Positions 56,073-64,000 of a stretch of DNA of 64,000 nt are shown piece by piece. This DNA is from DASXQK01 sp963724385. GTDB lineage: Bacteria > Pseudomonadota > Alphaproteobacteria > Dongiales > Dongiaceae. The stretch's first letter is position 1; each line of letters begins with the position of its first letter. The position numbers and the translations under genes were made by a program. The notes under the pieces were generated by a model. It ran no database searches. It was not told the DNA's origin and saw only the letters and a program-made list of their open reading frames with translations. The stretch lies in NCBI GenBank assembly GCA_963724385.1, contig CAVRUJ010000002.1, positions 1,488,001 through 1,552,000 on the forward strand, given 5' to 3'.

Positions 56073-57467
56073 TTGGCCAAGACTCTCTTTATCAAGACCT
56101 ACGGCTGCCAGATGAACGTCTACGACTCCGCCCGCATGGCGGATGCGCTGGCGCCCATCGGCTACCGTCCTTCGCCGCGGGTCGAAACCGCCGACATGGT
56201 CATCCTCAACACCTGCCATATCCGGGAGAAAGCCGCGGAAAAGGTCTTCTCCGAGCTCGGGCGCTTGCGCCTCGAGAAGGCTCGGCGAAGAGCCGAGGGT
56301 GCCGACATGATCATCGCGGTCGCCGGCTGCGTCGCCCAAGCGGAGGGTGCCGAAATTCTGCGCCGCGCGCCCTTTGTCGACGTCGTGCTCGGCCCTCAGG
56401 CCTATCACCGCCTGCCCGAGATGGTGGCCAGGGTCGCGCGCGGGGCCGGCGCCCAGCTCGACACGGATTTCCCCGTCGAATCGAAGTTCGACCATTTGCC
56501 CGCGGCCCGTGGCGCAGCTGGGGTCAGCGCCTTCCTGTCGGTGCAGGAGGGTTGCGACAAGTTCTGCAGCTTCTGCGTGGTGCCCTATACCCGCGGGGCC
56601 GAAGCCTCGCGCCCCATGGCCGCGGTGCTGGCCGAGGCCGAGGCGCTGGTGGAAAGCGGTGCCGCCGAAATCACGCTTCTGGGCCAGAACGTCAACGCCT
56701 ATCACGGCGAGGGGCCGGCGGGCGAAGGCTGGACGCTGGCGCGGCTCATCCGCAGGCTTGCCCGCATCGAGGGGCTGAAGCGGATCCGCTACACCACGTC
56801 CCATCCCACCGACATGGACGAGGATCTCATCGCCGCCCATGGCGACGAGGAAAAGCTGATGCCGTTTCTGCATCTGCCGGTCCAGTCCGGCTCCGATTCC
56901 GTGCTCGCCGCCATGAACCGGCGTCATGGGGTCGGTGACTATCTTCGCGTGGTCGAGCGGCTGCGCGCGGCGCGCGGCGACATCGCGCTCTCCTCGGATT
57001 TCATCGTCGGGTTCCCGGGCGAAAGCGAGGCCGACTTCGCCGCCACCCTGGCATTGATCGAAGGGGTCGGTTTCGCCTCGGCCTTCTCCTTCAAGTACAG
57101 CCCCCGCCCGGGCACGCCCGCCGCGGCGCTCGAAAACCAATTGCCCGAGGCGGTGAAGGACGAGAGGCTGGCCCGCGTCCAGGCGCTGATCGCGCGCCAG
57201 ACCCTGGGCTTCAACCGCGCCATGCTCGGCCGCAACCTCCCGGTGCTGTTCGAGAAGGCCGGTCGCCATCCGGGACAGATCGCCGGGCGCAGTCCTTATC
57301 TCCAGGCGGTGCATGCCGAGGGGCCGTCCTCGCTCATCGGCAAAGTCGCCGAGGTGGCGATCGAGTCCGTCGAAGCCAACAGCCTCGGCGGACGCTTGGC
57401 CGAGACGCCGGTGGCCGGCCCATGGCCGGCTGAGGCCGCGGTAGAGAGAGGACAGGCTAGCGCTTGA
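56073..57467 (+). CDS. miaB: tRNA-2-methylthio-N6-dimethylallyladenosine synthase
   Basis: A 464-residue radical-SAM methylthiotransferase. The N-terminal UPF0004 domain has Cys in TYGCQMN, NTCHIREKA and AVAGCVAQ. The radical-SAM cluster CxxxCxxC is in EGCDKFCSFCVVPYTRG. A TRAM domain closes the protein (about 385-445). It adds a methylthio group to A37 of tRNAs already prenylated by MiaA. TTG start at 56073. TTGA overlap with phoH. It depends on iron-sulfur and SAM supply; nfu and metK lie in this window. Confidence 0.95.
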   Translation: MAKTLFIKTYGCQMNVYDSARMADALAPIGYRPSPRVETADMVILNTCHIREKAAEKVFSELGRLRLEKARRRAEGADMIIAVAGCVAQAEGAEILRRAPFVDVVLGPQAYHRLPEMVARVARGAGAQLDTDFPVESKFDHLPAARGAAGVSAFLSVQEGCDKFCSFCVVPYTRGAEASRPMAAVLAEAEALVESGAAEITLLGQNVNAYHGEGPAGEGWTLARLIRRLARIEGLKRIRYTTSHPTDMDEDLIAAHGDEEKLMPFLHLPVQSGSDSVLAAMNRRHGVGDYLRVVERLRAARGDIALSSDFIVGFPGESEADFAATLALIEGVGFASAFSFKYSPRPGTPAAALENQLPEAVKDERLARVQALIARQTLGFNRAMLGRNLPVLFEKAGRHPGQIAGRSPYLQAVHAEGPSSLIGKVAEVAIESVEANSLGGRLAETPVAGPWPAEAAVERGQASA

Positions 57468-58459
57468 GCACCCAGACGGCCGCCAGCGTCAGCCCGCCGT
57501 TGTTCCTTCAGTTTGACGACAACCGGTTGCTGCCCATGCTCTATGGCGAGCATGACCGGCATCTGGCATTGATCGAGGAGCGCCTCGGCGTGTCGATGAC
57601 GTCGCGCGGCAACCAGATCGCGATCTCCGGCAGCCCCGCGGCGGTGACCCAGGCGCGCCAGGTGCTGAACCAGCTCTACCTGCGCCTGAAGAAGGGGCTC
57701 ATCGTCGATCTCGGCGAAGTCGAGGCGGCGATCCGCCTGATCGACGCGACTGAGACCGTCGAGCCCAATCTGTTCGGCAGCGAAGGCCTCGCCATCCGCA
57801 CCCAGCGCCGGCTTATCACGCCGCGCTCGCCCACCCAGATGCAATATCTGCGCCAGCTGCAGGAGCGCGAACTGGTCTTCGGCGTCGGCCCGGCGGGTAC
57901 CGGCAAGACCTATCTGGCGGTCGCCGTCGCCGTCGCGCTGCTGGCCAAGGGAGAAGTGGACCGCATCGTCCTTTCCCGCCCGGCCGTGGAGGCCGGCGAG
58001 CGCCTCGGCTTCCTGCCCGGCGACCTGCGCGAGAAGGTCGATCCCTATCTGCGTCCGCTGTACGACGCGCTCCACGATATGCTTCCCGCCGAGCAGGTGC
58101 TGCGCCGGCTTTCCACCGGCGAGATCGAGATCGCGCCGCTCGCCTTCATGCGCGGGCGCACTCTCACCCATTGCTTCTGCATCCTGGACGAGGCCCAGAA
58201 CACCACGCCAGTGCAGATGAAGATGTTCCTGACCCGGCTCGGCGAAAAGAGCCGCATGGCGGTCACCGGCGACCTTTCCCAGGTCGATCTCCCGGTTGGC
58301 CAGCGCTCGGGCCTCACCGACGCGATCGAGACGCTTTCGGGGGTGGAGGGCGTCGGCCTGATCCGCTTCACCGACGCCGACATCGTGCGCCATCCGCTGG
58401 TGAGCCGGATCGTACGCGCCTACGAGGCGCGCGACGCCGCCACGCGCTCGGAACCCTAG
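57464..58459 (+). CDS. ybeZ: PhoH-family ATPase (YbeZ type)
   Basis: A 331-residue P-loop protein. Walker A is GVGPAGTGKTYLAVA, Walker B is CFCILDEAQNTTPVQMKMFL. The N-terminal ~110 residues include a KH-like segment (HLALIEERLGVSMTSRGNQI). It sits in the common miaB-phoH-ybeY-corC-lnt order and is thought to work with YbeY in rRNA processing. TTG start overlaps the miaB stop by 4 bases. Confidence 0.93.
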   Translation: MSTQTAASVSPPLFLQFDDNRLLPMLYGEHDRHLALIEERLGVSMTSRGNQIAISGSPAAVTQARQVLNQLYLRLKKGLIVDLGEVEAAIRLIDATETVEPNLFGSEGLAIRTQRRLITPRSPTQMQYLRQLQERELVFGVGPAGTGKTYLAVAVAVALLAKGEVDRIVLSRPAVEAGERLGFLPGDLREKVDPYLRPLYDALHDMLPAEQVLRRLSTGEIEIAPLAFMRGRTLTHCFCILDEAQNTTPVQMKMFLTRLGEKSRMAVTGDLSQVDLPVGQRSGLTDAIETLSGVEGVGLIRFTDADIVRHPLVSRIVRAYEARDAATRSEP

Positions 58460-58467
58460 GCAAACAC

Positions 58468-59010
58468 GTGGCTCCGCGCATCGCTCTGCGGGTGGAAGCG
58501 CCCGCCTGGCGTGCCGCCATGCCCGGCTGCGAGCGAGTCGCGCGCCGCGCCGCGCGGGCGACCCTGGCTGTCGCCGGCAAAGCGCCCGCGGGCGGGCTTT
58601 GCCTCGTGCTCGCCGACGACCGGCTGCAGCGCGAACTCAATCGCCGGTTCCGCGGCAAGGATCGCTCGACCAATGTGCTATCCTTCGGTGGCGCGCCGGC
58701 CGAGCTGGGCGATGTCGTCCTGGCGTTGGAAACCGTGCAGGCGGAAGCCCGCGCGCAGGGGAAGAGCCTCGCCGATCATGTCGCGCATCTGGTGGTGCAT
58801 GGCGTGTTGCATTTGATGGGCCACGATCACGCGCGGGCCGCCGAAGCGCGGCGCATGGAGCGCCTGGAACGCGAAATCCTCGCTCGTCTCGGCATCGCCG
58901 ATCCCTATCGTCCCTCCGCGTCGGGTCGCACCAGCGCCAGGGCTGCAGGCGGCAAGACTCCGGGCGCCAAGACCCCAGGCGCCAAGTCATCAAGAGCCAA
59001 GGCATCATGA
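58468..59010 (+). CDS. ybeY: Endoribonuclease YbeY
   Basis: A 180-residue zinc endoribonuclease for 16S rRNA maturation and ribosome quality control. The metal triad is in HLVVHGVLHLMGHDHA (HGxLHLxGxDH), and DRSTNVLSFGG is the family motif. GTG start at 58468, 8 bases after phoH. An Ala/Lys/Pro/Gly tail of ~25 residues is added, including a duplicated KTPGA unit encoded by a tandem 15-base repeat. It overlaps the corC gene by ATGA. Confidence 0.92.
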   Translation: MAPRIALRVEAPAWRAAMPGCERVARRAARATLAVAGKAPAGGLCLVLADDRLQRELNRRFRGKDRSTNVLSFGGAPAELGDVVLALETVQAEARAQGKSLADHVAHLVVHGVLHLMGHDHARAAEARRMERLEREILARLGIADPYRPSASGRTSARAAGGKTPGAKTPGAKSSRAKAS

Positions 59011-59906
59011 GCGATCCGGGAAAGGATGCAGCCGGGCCCCGGCGCTTGCGCGACTGGCTGAAGCTGCGCCGGCGCGAGCGCAAACGCGAAGATGCGCTAC
59101 GCGACGCACTCGAGGAGATCATCGAGGAGGCTGAAGCGGAAGGCGAAACGCCGGCCAACGAGGAGCCGATCACCGCCGGCGAACGGGGGCTGTTGCGCAA
59201 CATCCTGCGGCTGCGCGATCTCTCGGCGCGCGACGTGATGGTGCCGCGGGCCGACATCGTCGCCGTGGCCGAAGACACTGGGCCCGAGGCCCTGATTTCC
59301 GAGCTCGGCAGCCACGGCCACTCGCGCCTGCCGGTGTTCCGGGAAACGCTGGACGACATCATCGGCTTCATCCACATCAAGGATCTCCTGAACGCGCGGG
59401 CGGGCGGGCGGCCCTTCGAGCTGAAGAAGCTCTTGCGCCAGGTCCTCTTCGTCGCCCCCTCCATGCGGGTTCTCGACCTTCTGTTGCAGATGCGCCTGTC
59501 GCGCCAGCATCTGGCCCTGGTCGTCGATGAGTTCGGCGGCATCGACGGACTCATCACCATCGAGGACCTGGTCGAACAGATCGTCGGCGAGATCGAGGAC
59601 GAGCATGATGTCGCCGAGGGGCCGAAACTGATCCCGCGCCCGGACGGCACCTTGATGGCCGATGCGCGCGCCACCATCCGCGAGTTCGAGGAGCGCGTCG
59701 GGCCGGTGCTGACCGAGCAGGAGCGCGCCGCCGATATCGATACGCTCGGCGGGCTGGTGGTCAGCCTGGCCGGTCGGGTGCCGAGCCGGGGCGAGCTGGT
59801 GACCCATCCCTCGGGCGTCGCCTTCGAGGTGATCGACGCCGATCCAAGACGCATCCGGCGCCTGCGCCTGCGCAACCTGCCGAGCCGGACGGCCCCACCT
59901 GAATGA
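59007..59906 (+). CDS. CorC/TlyC-family CBS-domain protein (hemolysin family)
   Basis: A 299-residue soluble protein. Two CBS domains (about 70-195) carry the MVPRADIVAV and RLPVFRETLDDIIGFIHIKD motifs. A CorC_HlyC transporter-associated domain follows (about 215-290; DADPRRIRRLRLRNL). It has no transmembrane DUF21 part, which distinguishes it from larger CorB proteins. The family is linked to magnesium/cobalt homeostasis. It is coupled to ybeY (ATGA) and followed by lnt, a typical operon position. Confidence 0.9.
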   Translation: MSDPGKDAAGPRRLRDWLKLRRRERKREDALRDALEEIIEEAEAEGETPANEEPITAGERGLLRNILRLRDLSARDVMVPRADIVAVAEDTGPEALISELGSHGHSRLPVFRETLDDIIGFIHIKDLLNARAGGRPFELKKLLRQVLFVAPSMRVLDLLLQMRLSRQHLALVVDEFGGIDGLITIEDLVEQIVGEIEDEHDVAEGPKLIPRPDGTLMADARATIREFEERVGPVLTEQERAADIDTLGGLVVSLAGRVPSRGELVTHPSGVAFEVIDADPRRIRRLRLRNLPSRTAPPE

Positions 59907-59919
59907 TCGAAATCCAGGC

Positions 59920-61491
59920 ATGAGCGAGAAGCAGGCGCTGCTGGCCGGCTGGGCGGGCCGGGTCTCCGCCCTGCGCGGCTGGCGCCGGCGCGGGCTGGCT
60001 TTCCTGCTGGGCGCACTTGCTGGCCTAGCATTCCCGCCGCTGTATGCGTTCCCCCTCCTGGTCGTCGGGCTGACCGGGCTGATGTGGATGATCGACGGGC
60101 GCCGGCCAGGGCTTGCCAGCTTTTCGGCCGGCTGGTGGTGGGGCTTCGGCCATTTCCTCGTCTGCTTCTACTGGGTAAGCGAGGCGCTGCTGGTGGATCC
60201 GGTGCGCTTCGGCTGGATGATCCCCTTCATCATGGGCGGGCTTGCCGGGGCGACCGCCTTGTTCATCGGCCTCGCCGCGCTGGCGACGCGCTGGCTCGAC
60301 TACCCGGGCGCGGCCAAGGCGATCGCGCTGGCCGCAAGCTGGACCGGCGCGGAATGGCTGCGCGGCCATATTCTCTCGGGCTTTCCTTGGGACCTCGCCG
60401 GTTACAGCGTCGCCTTCTCGGACGCCCTCAACCAGTATGCGGCGTTGGGCGGCATCTGGGGTCTCAGCCTTCTCGTCGTCGCGTTTGCCGCCATGCCGGC
60501 CACGTTGGGTACGGGCGGACGCCGGGAAGGCGCGATCAATGTCGCCGGCGTCGTGCTTGTAGCACTTGCGGTCTATGCCGGCGGCGCCATGCGCCTGGCG
60601 GGCGACGACGAGGCGATGGTGCCCGGCACGACCCTGCGCCTGGTGCAGCCGGCGATCGCTGAGACCCTGAAATGGGTTCAGGGCCTGGGCGAGCAGCATG
60701 TGACCCTGACCCGGGCGCTGACCGACCAGGTGCCGGGCATGGAAAACATCCGGGCGGCAATTTGGCCGGAAACGGCGGTGCCGTTCCTGCTGGAGCGCGA
60801 CCAGCGTCTGCGCCAATGGCTCGGTGCCGCCGTGCCGGCGGGCGCCCTGCTGATCACCGGCGCGCCGCGCGGCGAGCCGCTCCAGGGCGATCTCGCCCAG
60901 GTCTTCAACAGCCTGATCGCCATCGACCATGACGGCAATCTGCTCGCGAGCGCCGACAAGTTCCATCTGGTGCCGCTGGGCGAATATGTCCCGCTGCGCA
61001 ACGTCTTCCCCTTCATCAACAAGATCACGCCCGGCAGCATGGACTTCACGCCGGGGCCGGGCCCCAGGACCTTGCATCTGCCGGGCCTGCCGCCGGTCGG
61101 CGTCCTCATCTGCTATGAGGCGATATTTCCCGGCAACGTGGTCGAGCCCGGCAATCGCCCGCAATGGCTCCTCAACCTCACCAACGACGCCTGGTTCGGC
61201 ACCTCCACCGGGCCCTATCAGCATTTCGCGAGCGCGCGGCTGCGCAGCGTCGAGGAGGGCCTGCCGCTCGTGCGCGTGGCCAATACCGGAATATCCGGGC
61301 TCGTCGATCGTTATGGACGTGTGTTGACGGAGATTCCCTTGGGCCGAAGCGGCGTGCGCGATGTGCCTTTGCCGCTCGCATCCGTTGAGCCGCCGCCTTA
61401 CGCCCGTTTCGGGGATTGGCTGGTGCTCGCGCAACTCTTGATCGCCCTGTCGCTCGCCCGCGCCCTCGCCTGGCGCTCGAGCCGCAACTAG
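59920..61491 (+). CDS. lnt: Apolipoprotein N-acyltransferase
   Basis: A 523-residue inner-membrane enzyme. About six N-terminal helices precede a periplasmic nitrilase-fold domain. The catalytic Glu is in AIWPETAVPF, Lys in DKFHLVPLGEYVPL and Cys in GVLICYEAIFPG. A final helix anchors the C-terminus (LVLAQLLIALSLARALAW). It adds the third acyl chain to outer-membrane lipoproteins. It starts 13 bases after the corC gene. Confidence 0.95.
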   Translation: MSEKQALLAGWAGRVSALRGWRRRGLAFLLGALAGLAFPPLYAFPLLVVGLTGLMWMIDGRRPGLASFSAGWWWGFGHFLVCFYWVSEALLVDPVRFGWMIPFIMGGLAGATALFIGLAALATRWLDYPGAAKAIALAASWTGAEWLRGHILSGFPWDLAGYSVAFSDALNQYAALGGIWGLSLLVVAFAAMPATLGTGGRREGAINVAGVVLVALAVYAGGAMRLAGDDEAMVPGTTLRLVQPAIAETLKWVQGLGEQHVTLTRALTDQVPGMENIRAAIWPETAVPFLLERDQRLRQWLGAAVPAGALLITGAPRGEPLQGDLAQVFNSLIAIDHDGNLLASADKFHLVPLGEYVPLRNVFPFINKITPGSMDFTPGPGPRTLHLPGLPPVGVLICYEAIFPGNVVEPGNRPQWLLNLTNDAWFGTSTGPYQHFASARLRSVEEGLPLVRVANTGISGLVDRYGRVLTEIPLGRSGVRDVPLPLASVEPPPYARFGDWLVLAQLLIALSLARALAWRSSRN

Positions 61492-61523
61492 GCTGAATCG
61501 TGCCGGCGGCCGGCAATCTCCGA

Positions 61524-61551
61524 TTGACGTGGGCCGCGCTTGTGATAATAG
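61524..61551 (+). promoter_or_regulatory. Putative promoter of the XRE-family gene
   Basis: TTGACG (61524-61529), 16 bases, TAATAG (61546-61551). It is within the 120-base gap after lnt and precedes the small regulator. Indicates a separate transcript start from the miaB-lnt operon. Confidence 0.55.
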
Positions 61552-61617
61552 AGCGAGAGCTTTGTATGAAGATTGGACGGTCCTCCAATGCGTAAGCCCC
61601 GTAAGTCGTCAGGCCGC

Positions 61618-62046
61618 ATGGCCAGCAAAGGTTTCCCCAACCCGATCGACGTCCATGTCGGTCAACGCATCCGCCAGCGGCGCACGCTGCTGGGCATGAG
61701 CCAGGAGAGGCTGGCGGAATCGATCGGCCTCACCTTCCAGCAGGTGCAGAAATACGAGCGCGGCGCCAATCGCGTCGGCTCCAGCCGCCTGTTCGACCTG
61801 GCGCGCGTCCTCGACGTGCCGATCTCCTATTTCTTCGAGGAGATGGAGGCGGGTGTGGCCGCCAAATCGCCAAGCCGCCTCATGGGCGTTTCGGAATCGA
61901 AGATGCAGGCTTACGCGGCCGAGCCCGATCCGCTCGCCAAGCGCGAGACCCTCGAACTTGTGCGCGCCTACTACAAGATCGCCGAGCCCCGGGTGCGCAA
62001 GCGGATATTCGAGCTGACCAAGGCGCTGGCCAAGGCAGGCAACTAA
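61618..62046 (+). CDS. Small XRE-family helix-turn-helix regulator
   Basis: A 142-residue Cro/CI-type protein. The HTH spans about residues 12-68 (RIRQRRTLLGMSQERLAESI, LTFQQVQKYERGANRVGSS). A helical C-terminus follows (ETLELVRAYYKIAEPRVRKR). This is the regulator commonly found between lnt and metK in Rhodospirillales and Rhizobiales. The start could also be ATG 61588 or TTG 61573; 61618 gives the length usual in homologues (MASKG-PNPIDVHVG). Targets unknown. Confidence 0.85.
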   Translation: MASKGFPNPIDVHVGQRIRQRRTLLGMSQERLAESIGLTFQQVQKYERGANRVGSSRLFDLARVLDVPISYFFEEMEAGVAAKSPSRLMGVSESKMQAYAAEPDPLAKRETLELVRAYYKIAEPRVRKRIFELTKALAKAGN

Positions 62047-62165
62047 GCCGCTAGCCCGCGGCGCTTTGCCGCATCCTGCCAGCGGGCGGTCGTTCGATTC
62101 ACCGCATCGCCCCCATGGGGCGCTGCGGGTTTGCCATAGCCCCAGCTATTCCCGTCTTGACCGGT

Positions 62166-62197
62166 CCCGGGCGCTTGCCCATGATCCGGCGCCCGGG
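62166..62197 (+). promoter_or_regulatory. Stable hairpin in the metK leader
   Basis: CCCGGGCGC (62166-62174) pairs with GCGCCCGGG (62189-62197), a perfect 9-bp stem with a 14-base loop. No T-run follows, so it is not an intrinsic terminator. It could be part of a structured leader or simply follow the XRE gene as a 3' barrier. Confidence 0.45.
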
Positions 62198-62244
62198 CCG
62201 CGCCCAGCCATCGGGCGGCGGGCCCTCGTACCGGATGGCAGAGA

Positions 62245-62270
62245 TTCGCGACCCCGGGCTTGGTCGCGAA
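62245..62270 (+). promoter_or_regulatory. Second hairpin in the metK leader
   Basis: TTCGCGACC (62245-62253) pairs with GGTCGCGAA (62262-62270), a perfect 9-bp stem with an 8-base loop. About 48 bases separate it from the preceding hairpin, and it is followed by an AT-richer stretch before metK. Function unknown. Confidence 0.45.
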
Positions 62271-62380
62271 ATTCTCAGCCGATCCGATACGAAGTCTTAA
62301 AGCGATGTACCGACTATCTGCGAAAGCCGGTACAGGGGCGATCAGCCATCTCCAGCCGAAGGAACGGTTTCTTGGCCAGA

Positions 62381-63544
62381 ATGCGGAACTATCTGTTTAC
62401 CAGCGAATCGGTGGCCGAAGGCCATCCCGACAAGGTCTGCGATCGCATCTCAGATGCGGTGGTCGACGCCTATTTGACCGCCGATCCCTATTCGCGAGTC
62501 GCCTGCGAAGCGTTAGCCACGACCAATCAGCTGGTCCTGGCGGGCGAGGTCCGAGGGCCGAGTTCGGTCACCAAGGAAGTGCTCGAGCGGGTGGCCCGCG
62601 AGGCGATCCGCAACATCGGCTATGAGCAGGACGGATTCCACTGGCAGCGTGCCCGGGTCGACATCCTGATCCACCAGCAGTCCCGGGACATCGCCGTTGG
62701 CGTCGACGCCAAAGGCAACAAGGACGAGGGCGCGGGCGACCAGGGCATCATGTTCGGCTATGCCTGCCGCGAGACTTCGGAATTCATGCCGGCCCCCATC
62801 TACTATGCCCACAACATCCTGAAGTCGCTGGCCGAGGCGCGCCATTCCGGCGCCGAGCCCGGCCTGCGCCCCGACGCCAAGAGCCAGGTCACCCTGCAAT
62901 ACGAGAACGGCGTGCCGGTCCGGGCCACTTCGGTGGTGGTCTCGACCCAGCACAGCGCCGACCTCGACCAGGGCCAGGTGCGCGAGATCGTGCGCCCCCA
63001 TGTGGTCAACGTCCTGCCCAAGGGCTGGATGTGCGCGGAGGAAGAATTCTACGTCAACCCGACCGGCCGCTTCGTCATCGGCGGGCCGGATGGCGATACC
63101 GGCCTTACCGGCCGCAAGATCATCGTCGACACCTATGGCGGCGCTGCCCCCCATGGCGGCGGCGCCTTCTCGGGCAAGGACCCCACGAAGGTGGATCGTT
63201 CCGCCGCCTATGCCGCGCGCTACCTGGCCAAGAACGTGGTCGCCACCGGACTCGCCGACCGCTGCACCATCCAGCTCAGCTACGCCATCGGCGTCTCCAG
63301 GCCGCTGTCGGTCTATGTCGACACCCACGACACCGGCGAGGTGGACGAGGAGCGGCTCTCGCTGGTGCTGCAGCAGGTGATGGACCTGAGCCCGCGCGGC
63401 ATCCGCGAGCATCTCGGCCTCAACAAGCCGATCTACGCCCGTACCACCGCCTATGGCCATTTCGGCCGGCGTCCGGATGCCGACGGCGGCTTCTCCTGGG
63501 AGAAGCTCGATCTGGTGGAAAGCCTGCGCTCGGCCTTCCACTGA
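62381..63544 (+). CDS. metK: S-adenosylmethionine synthetase
   Basis: A 387-residue enzyme joining ATP and methionine to SAM. Family motifs SVAEGHPDKVCDRISDAV, GAGDQGIMFGYACRET and GGGAFSGKDPTKVDRSAAYAA are intact. The first Met gives MRNYLFTSESV, as in homologues. A TTG at 62372 has the better ribosome-binding site (AAGGA, 8-base spacing), so a protein three residues longer is possible. It supplies SAM for miaB, trmB and the methyltransferases in the window. The next gene, trmB, starts 3 bases after its stop. Confidence 0.96.
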   Translation: MRNYLFTSESVAEGHPDKVCDRISDAVVDAYLTADPYSRVACEALATTNQLVLAGEVRGPSSVTKEVLERVAREAIRNIGYEQDGFHWQRARVDILIHQQSRDIAVGVDAKGNKDEGAGDQGIMFGYACRETSEFMPAPIYYAHNILKSLAEARHSGAEPGLRPDAKSQVTLQYENGVPVRATSVVVSTQHSADLDQGQVREIVRPHVVNVLPKGWMCAEEEFYVNPTGRFVIGGPDGDTGLTGRKIIVDTYGGAAPHGGGAFSGKDPTKVDRSAAYAARYLAKNVVATGLADRCTIQLSYAIGVSRPLSVYVDTHDTGEVDEERLSLVLQQVMDLSPRGIREHLGLNKPIYARTTAYGHFGRRPDADGGFSWEKLDLVESLRSAFH

Positions 63545-63546
63545 GC

Positions 63547-64000
63547 TTGCCCGGCGCTCAGCGAGCCGGCCCTCAGAGCCTGCCAGAACGCCGCAACTTC
63601 TACGGCCGGCGGGTCGGGCGGCGGCTCAGGCCCGGGCAGCAGCGCCTGATGGAAGAGCTGCTGCCGCGCCTCGCCTTCGACCCGCGCCAGCTTCCAGCCG
63701 CAAGCCCGCTCTGGCTTGAGATCGGCTTCGGCGCCGGCGAGCATATCGCCTGGCAGGCCGCTCGGAACCCCGGAGTTCTTCTGGTCGGCTGCGAGGTCTA
63801 CCGCAACGGGATCGCCGCCTGTCTCGGCCGGGTCGAGCGCGATCGCCTGGCCAATATCCGGATCTGGCCGGGCGATGCCCGCGACCTCATCGATCAGCTG
63901 CCAGATGCCTCGGTCGACCGCGCTTTTCTGCTGTTTCCCGATCCCTGGCCCAAAGCCCGCCACGCGGAGCGGCGCTTCGTGGCGCCCGCCAATCTCGACA
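63547..64000 (+). CDS. trmB: tRNA (guanine-N7-)-methyltransferase, 3' end outside window
   Basis: The first ~151 residues are visible. The SAM motif is LWLEIGFGAGEHIAWQA, and the family motif is FLLFPDPWPKARHAERRF. An N-terminal FYGRRVGRRLRPGQQRLMEE fits TrmB. It makes m7G46 in tRNA. The probable start is TTG 63547, just after the metK stop, as no ATG lies near. It continues past the window edge. Confidence 0.93.
   Translation, partial: MPGAQRAGPQSLPERRNFYGRRVGRRLRPGQQRLMEELLPRLAFDPRQLPAASPLWLEIGFGAGEHIAWQAARNPGVLLVGCEVYRNGIAACLGRVERDRLANIRIWPGDARDLIDQLPDASVDRAFLLFPDPWPKARHAERRFVAPANLD

Larger units (their letters stand above)
62047..62380. other. metK 5' region with stable hairpins
   Basis: A 334-base gene-free stretch between the XRE gene and metK. 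It contains two strong hairpins (62166-62197 and 62245-62270) and a GTACCG/CGGTAC hairpin around 62309-62333. The metK frame is open leftwards through all of it but has no coding character there. I recognise no known SAM or SAH riboswitch consensus. Confidence 0.5.

Noticed and set aside
62047..62380. SAM-II, SAM/SAH or other known riboswitch before metK
   Set aside because: I could not recognise the conserved core of any known class; only simple hairpins are visible.

Overview
The window is 64 kb of GC-rich, gene-dense DNA. It looks like the chromosome of an alphaproteobacterium, most likely of the Rhodospirillales type. The inference rests on a MucR-type regulator, a Cys-poor alphaproteobacterial Fur, the gene order fur-olsB-olsA-miaB-phoH-ybeY-corC-lnt-xre-metK-trmB, a TIGR02186/TauE pair, DUF2333, SPINDLY-type O-GlcNAc transferases, and two full CtrA-type sites (TTAA-N7-TTAA). 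I see no rRNA, tRNA, CRISPR array, phage or insertion sequence. GTG, TTG and 4-8 nt stop/start overlaps are common, so most genes lie in translationally coupled operons.

Layout. 0-3.4 kb: a partial TPR/O-GlcNAc transferase and a TMADH/dienoyl-CoA-reductase-type flavoenzyme broken by one frameshift. 3.4-9.7 kb: a DSF-type quorum-sensing locus made of a REC-PAS-histidine kinase, an RpfC-like hybrid sensor and a convergent RpfF-like DSF synthase. Perfect CtrA-type boxes lie in both flanking regulatory regions. 9.7-17.3 kb: two short-chain dehydrogenases, a methyltransferase with a regulatory domain coupled to yggS, and a tandem pair of TPR-sulfotransferases. 17.3-20.3 kb: two tandem porins. 20.6-30.3 kb: a cyclic-nucleotide-binding protein, an ABC exporter with a strongly degenerate ATPase domain, and a run of glycosyltransferases with a histidine phosphatase and a polysaccharide deacetylase, apparently an undescribed glycan pathway. 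30.3-36.8 kb: an oligopeptide-type ABC importer operon. 36.8-42.5 kb: an O-GlcNAc transferase fused to a methyltransferase, another methyltransferase, a metallo-beta-lactamase-fold hydrolase and an MFS transporter. Three copies of one bipartite palindromic repeat lie at 25.3, 39.3 and 41.1 kb.

42.5-43.9 kb is a lower-GC patch with a GT8-like gene. 43.9-51.9 kb carries an OmpR-type regulator, ribA, DUF2333, a TauE permease with its TIGR02186 partner, a universal stress protein, a class III cyclase, an Nfu protein and a D-Ala-D-Ala dipeptidase. From 51.9 kb to the end is a long co-directional housekeeping run: tsaB-rimI, mucR, fur-olsB-olsA, miaB-phoH-ybeY-corC-lnt, a small XRE regulator, metK and trmB (cut by the window edge).

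The most interesting points are the DSF locus, whose receiver protein carries a kinase instead of the usual HD-GYP output and which appears to be under CtrA; the glycan cluster with its probably non-hydrolysing ABC protein; and the dispersed palindromic repeat.
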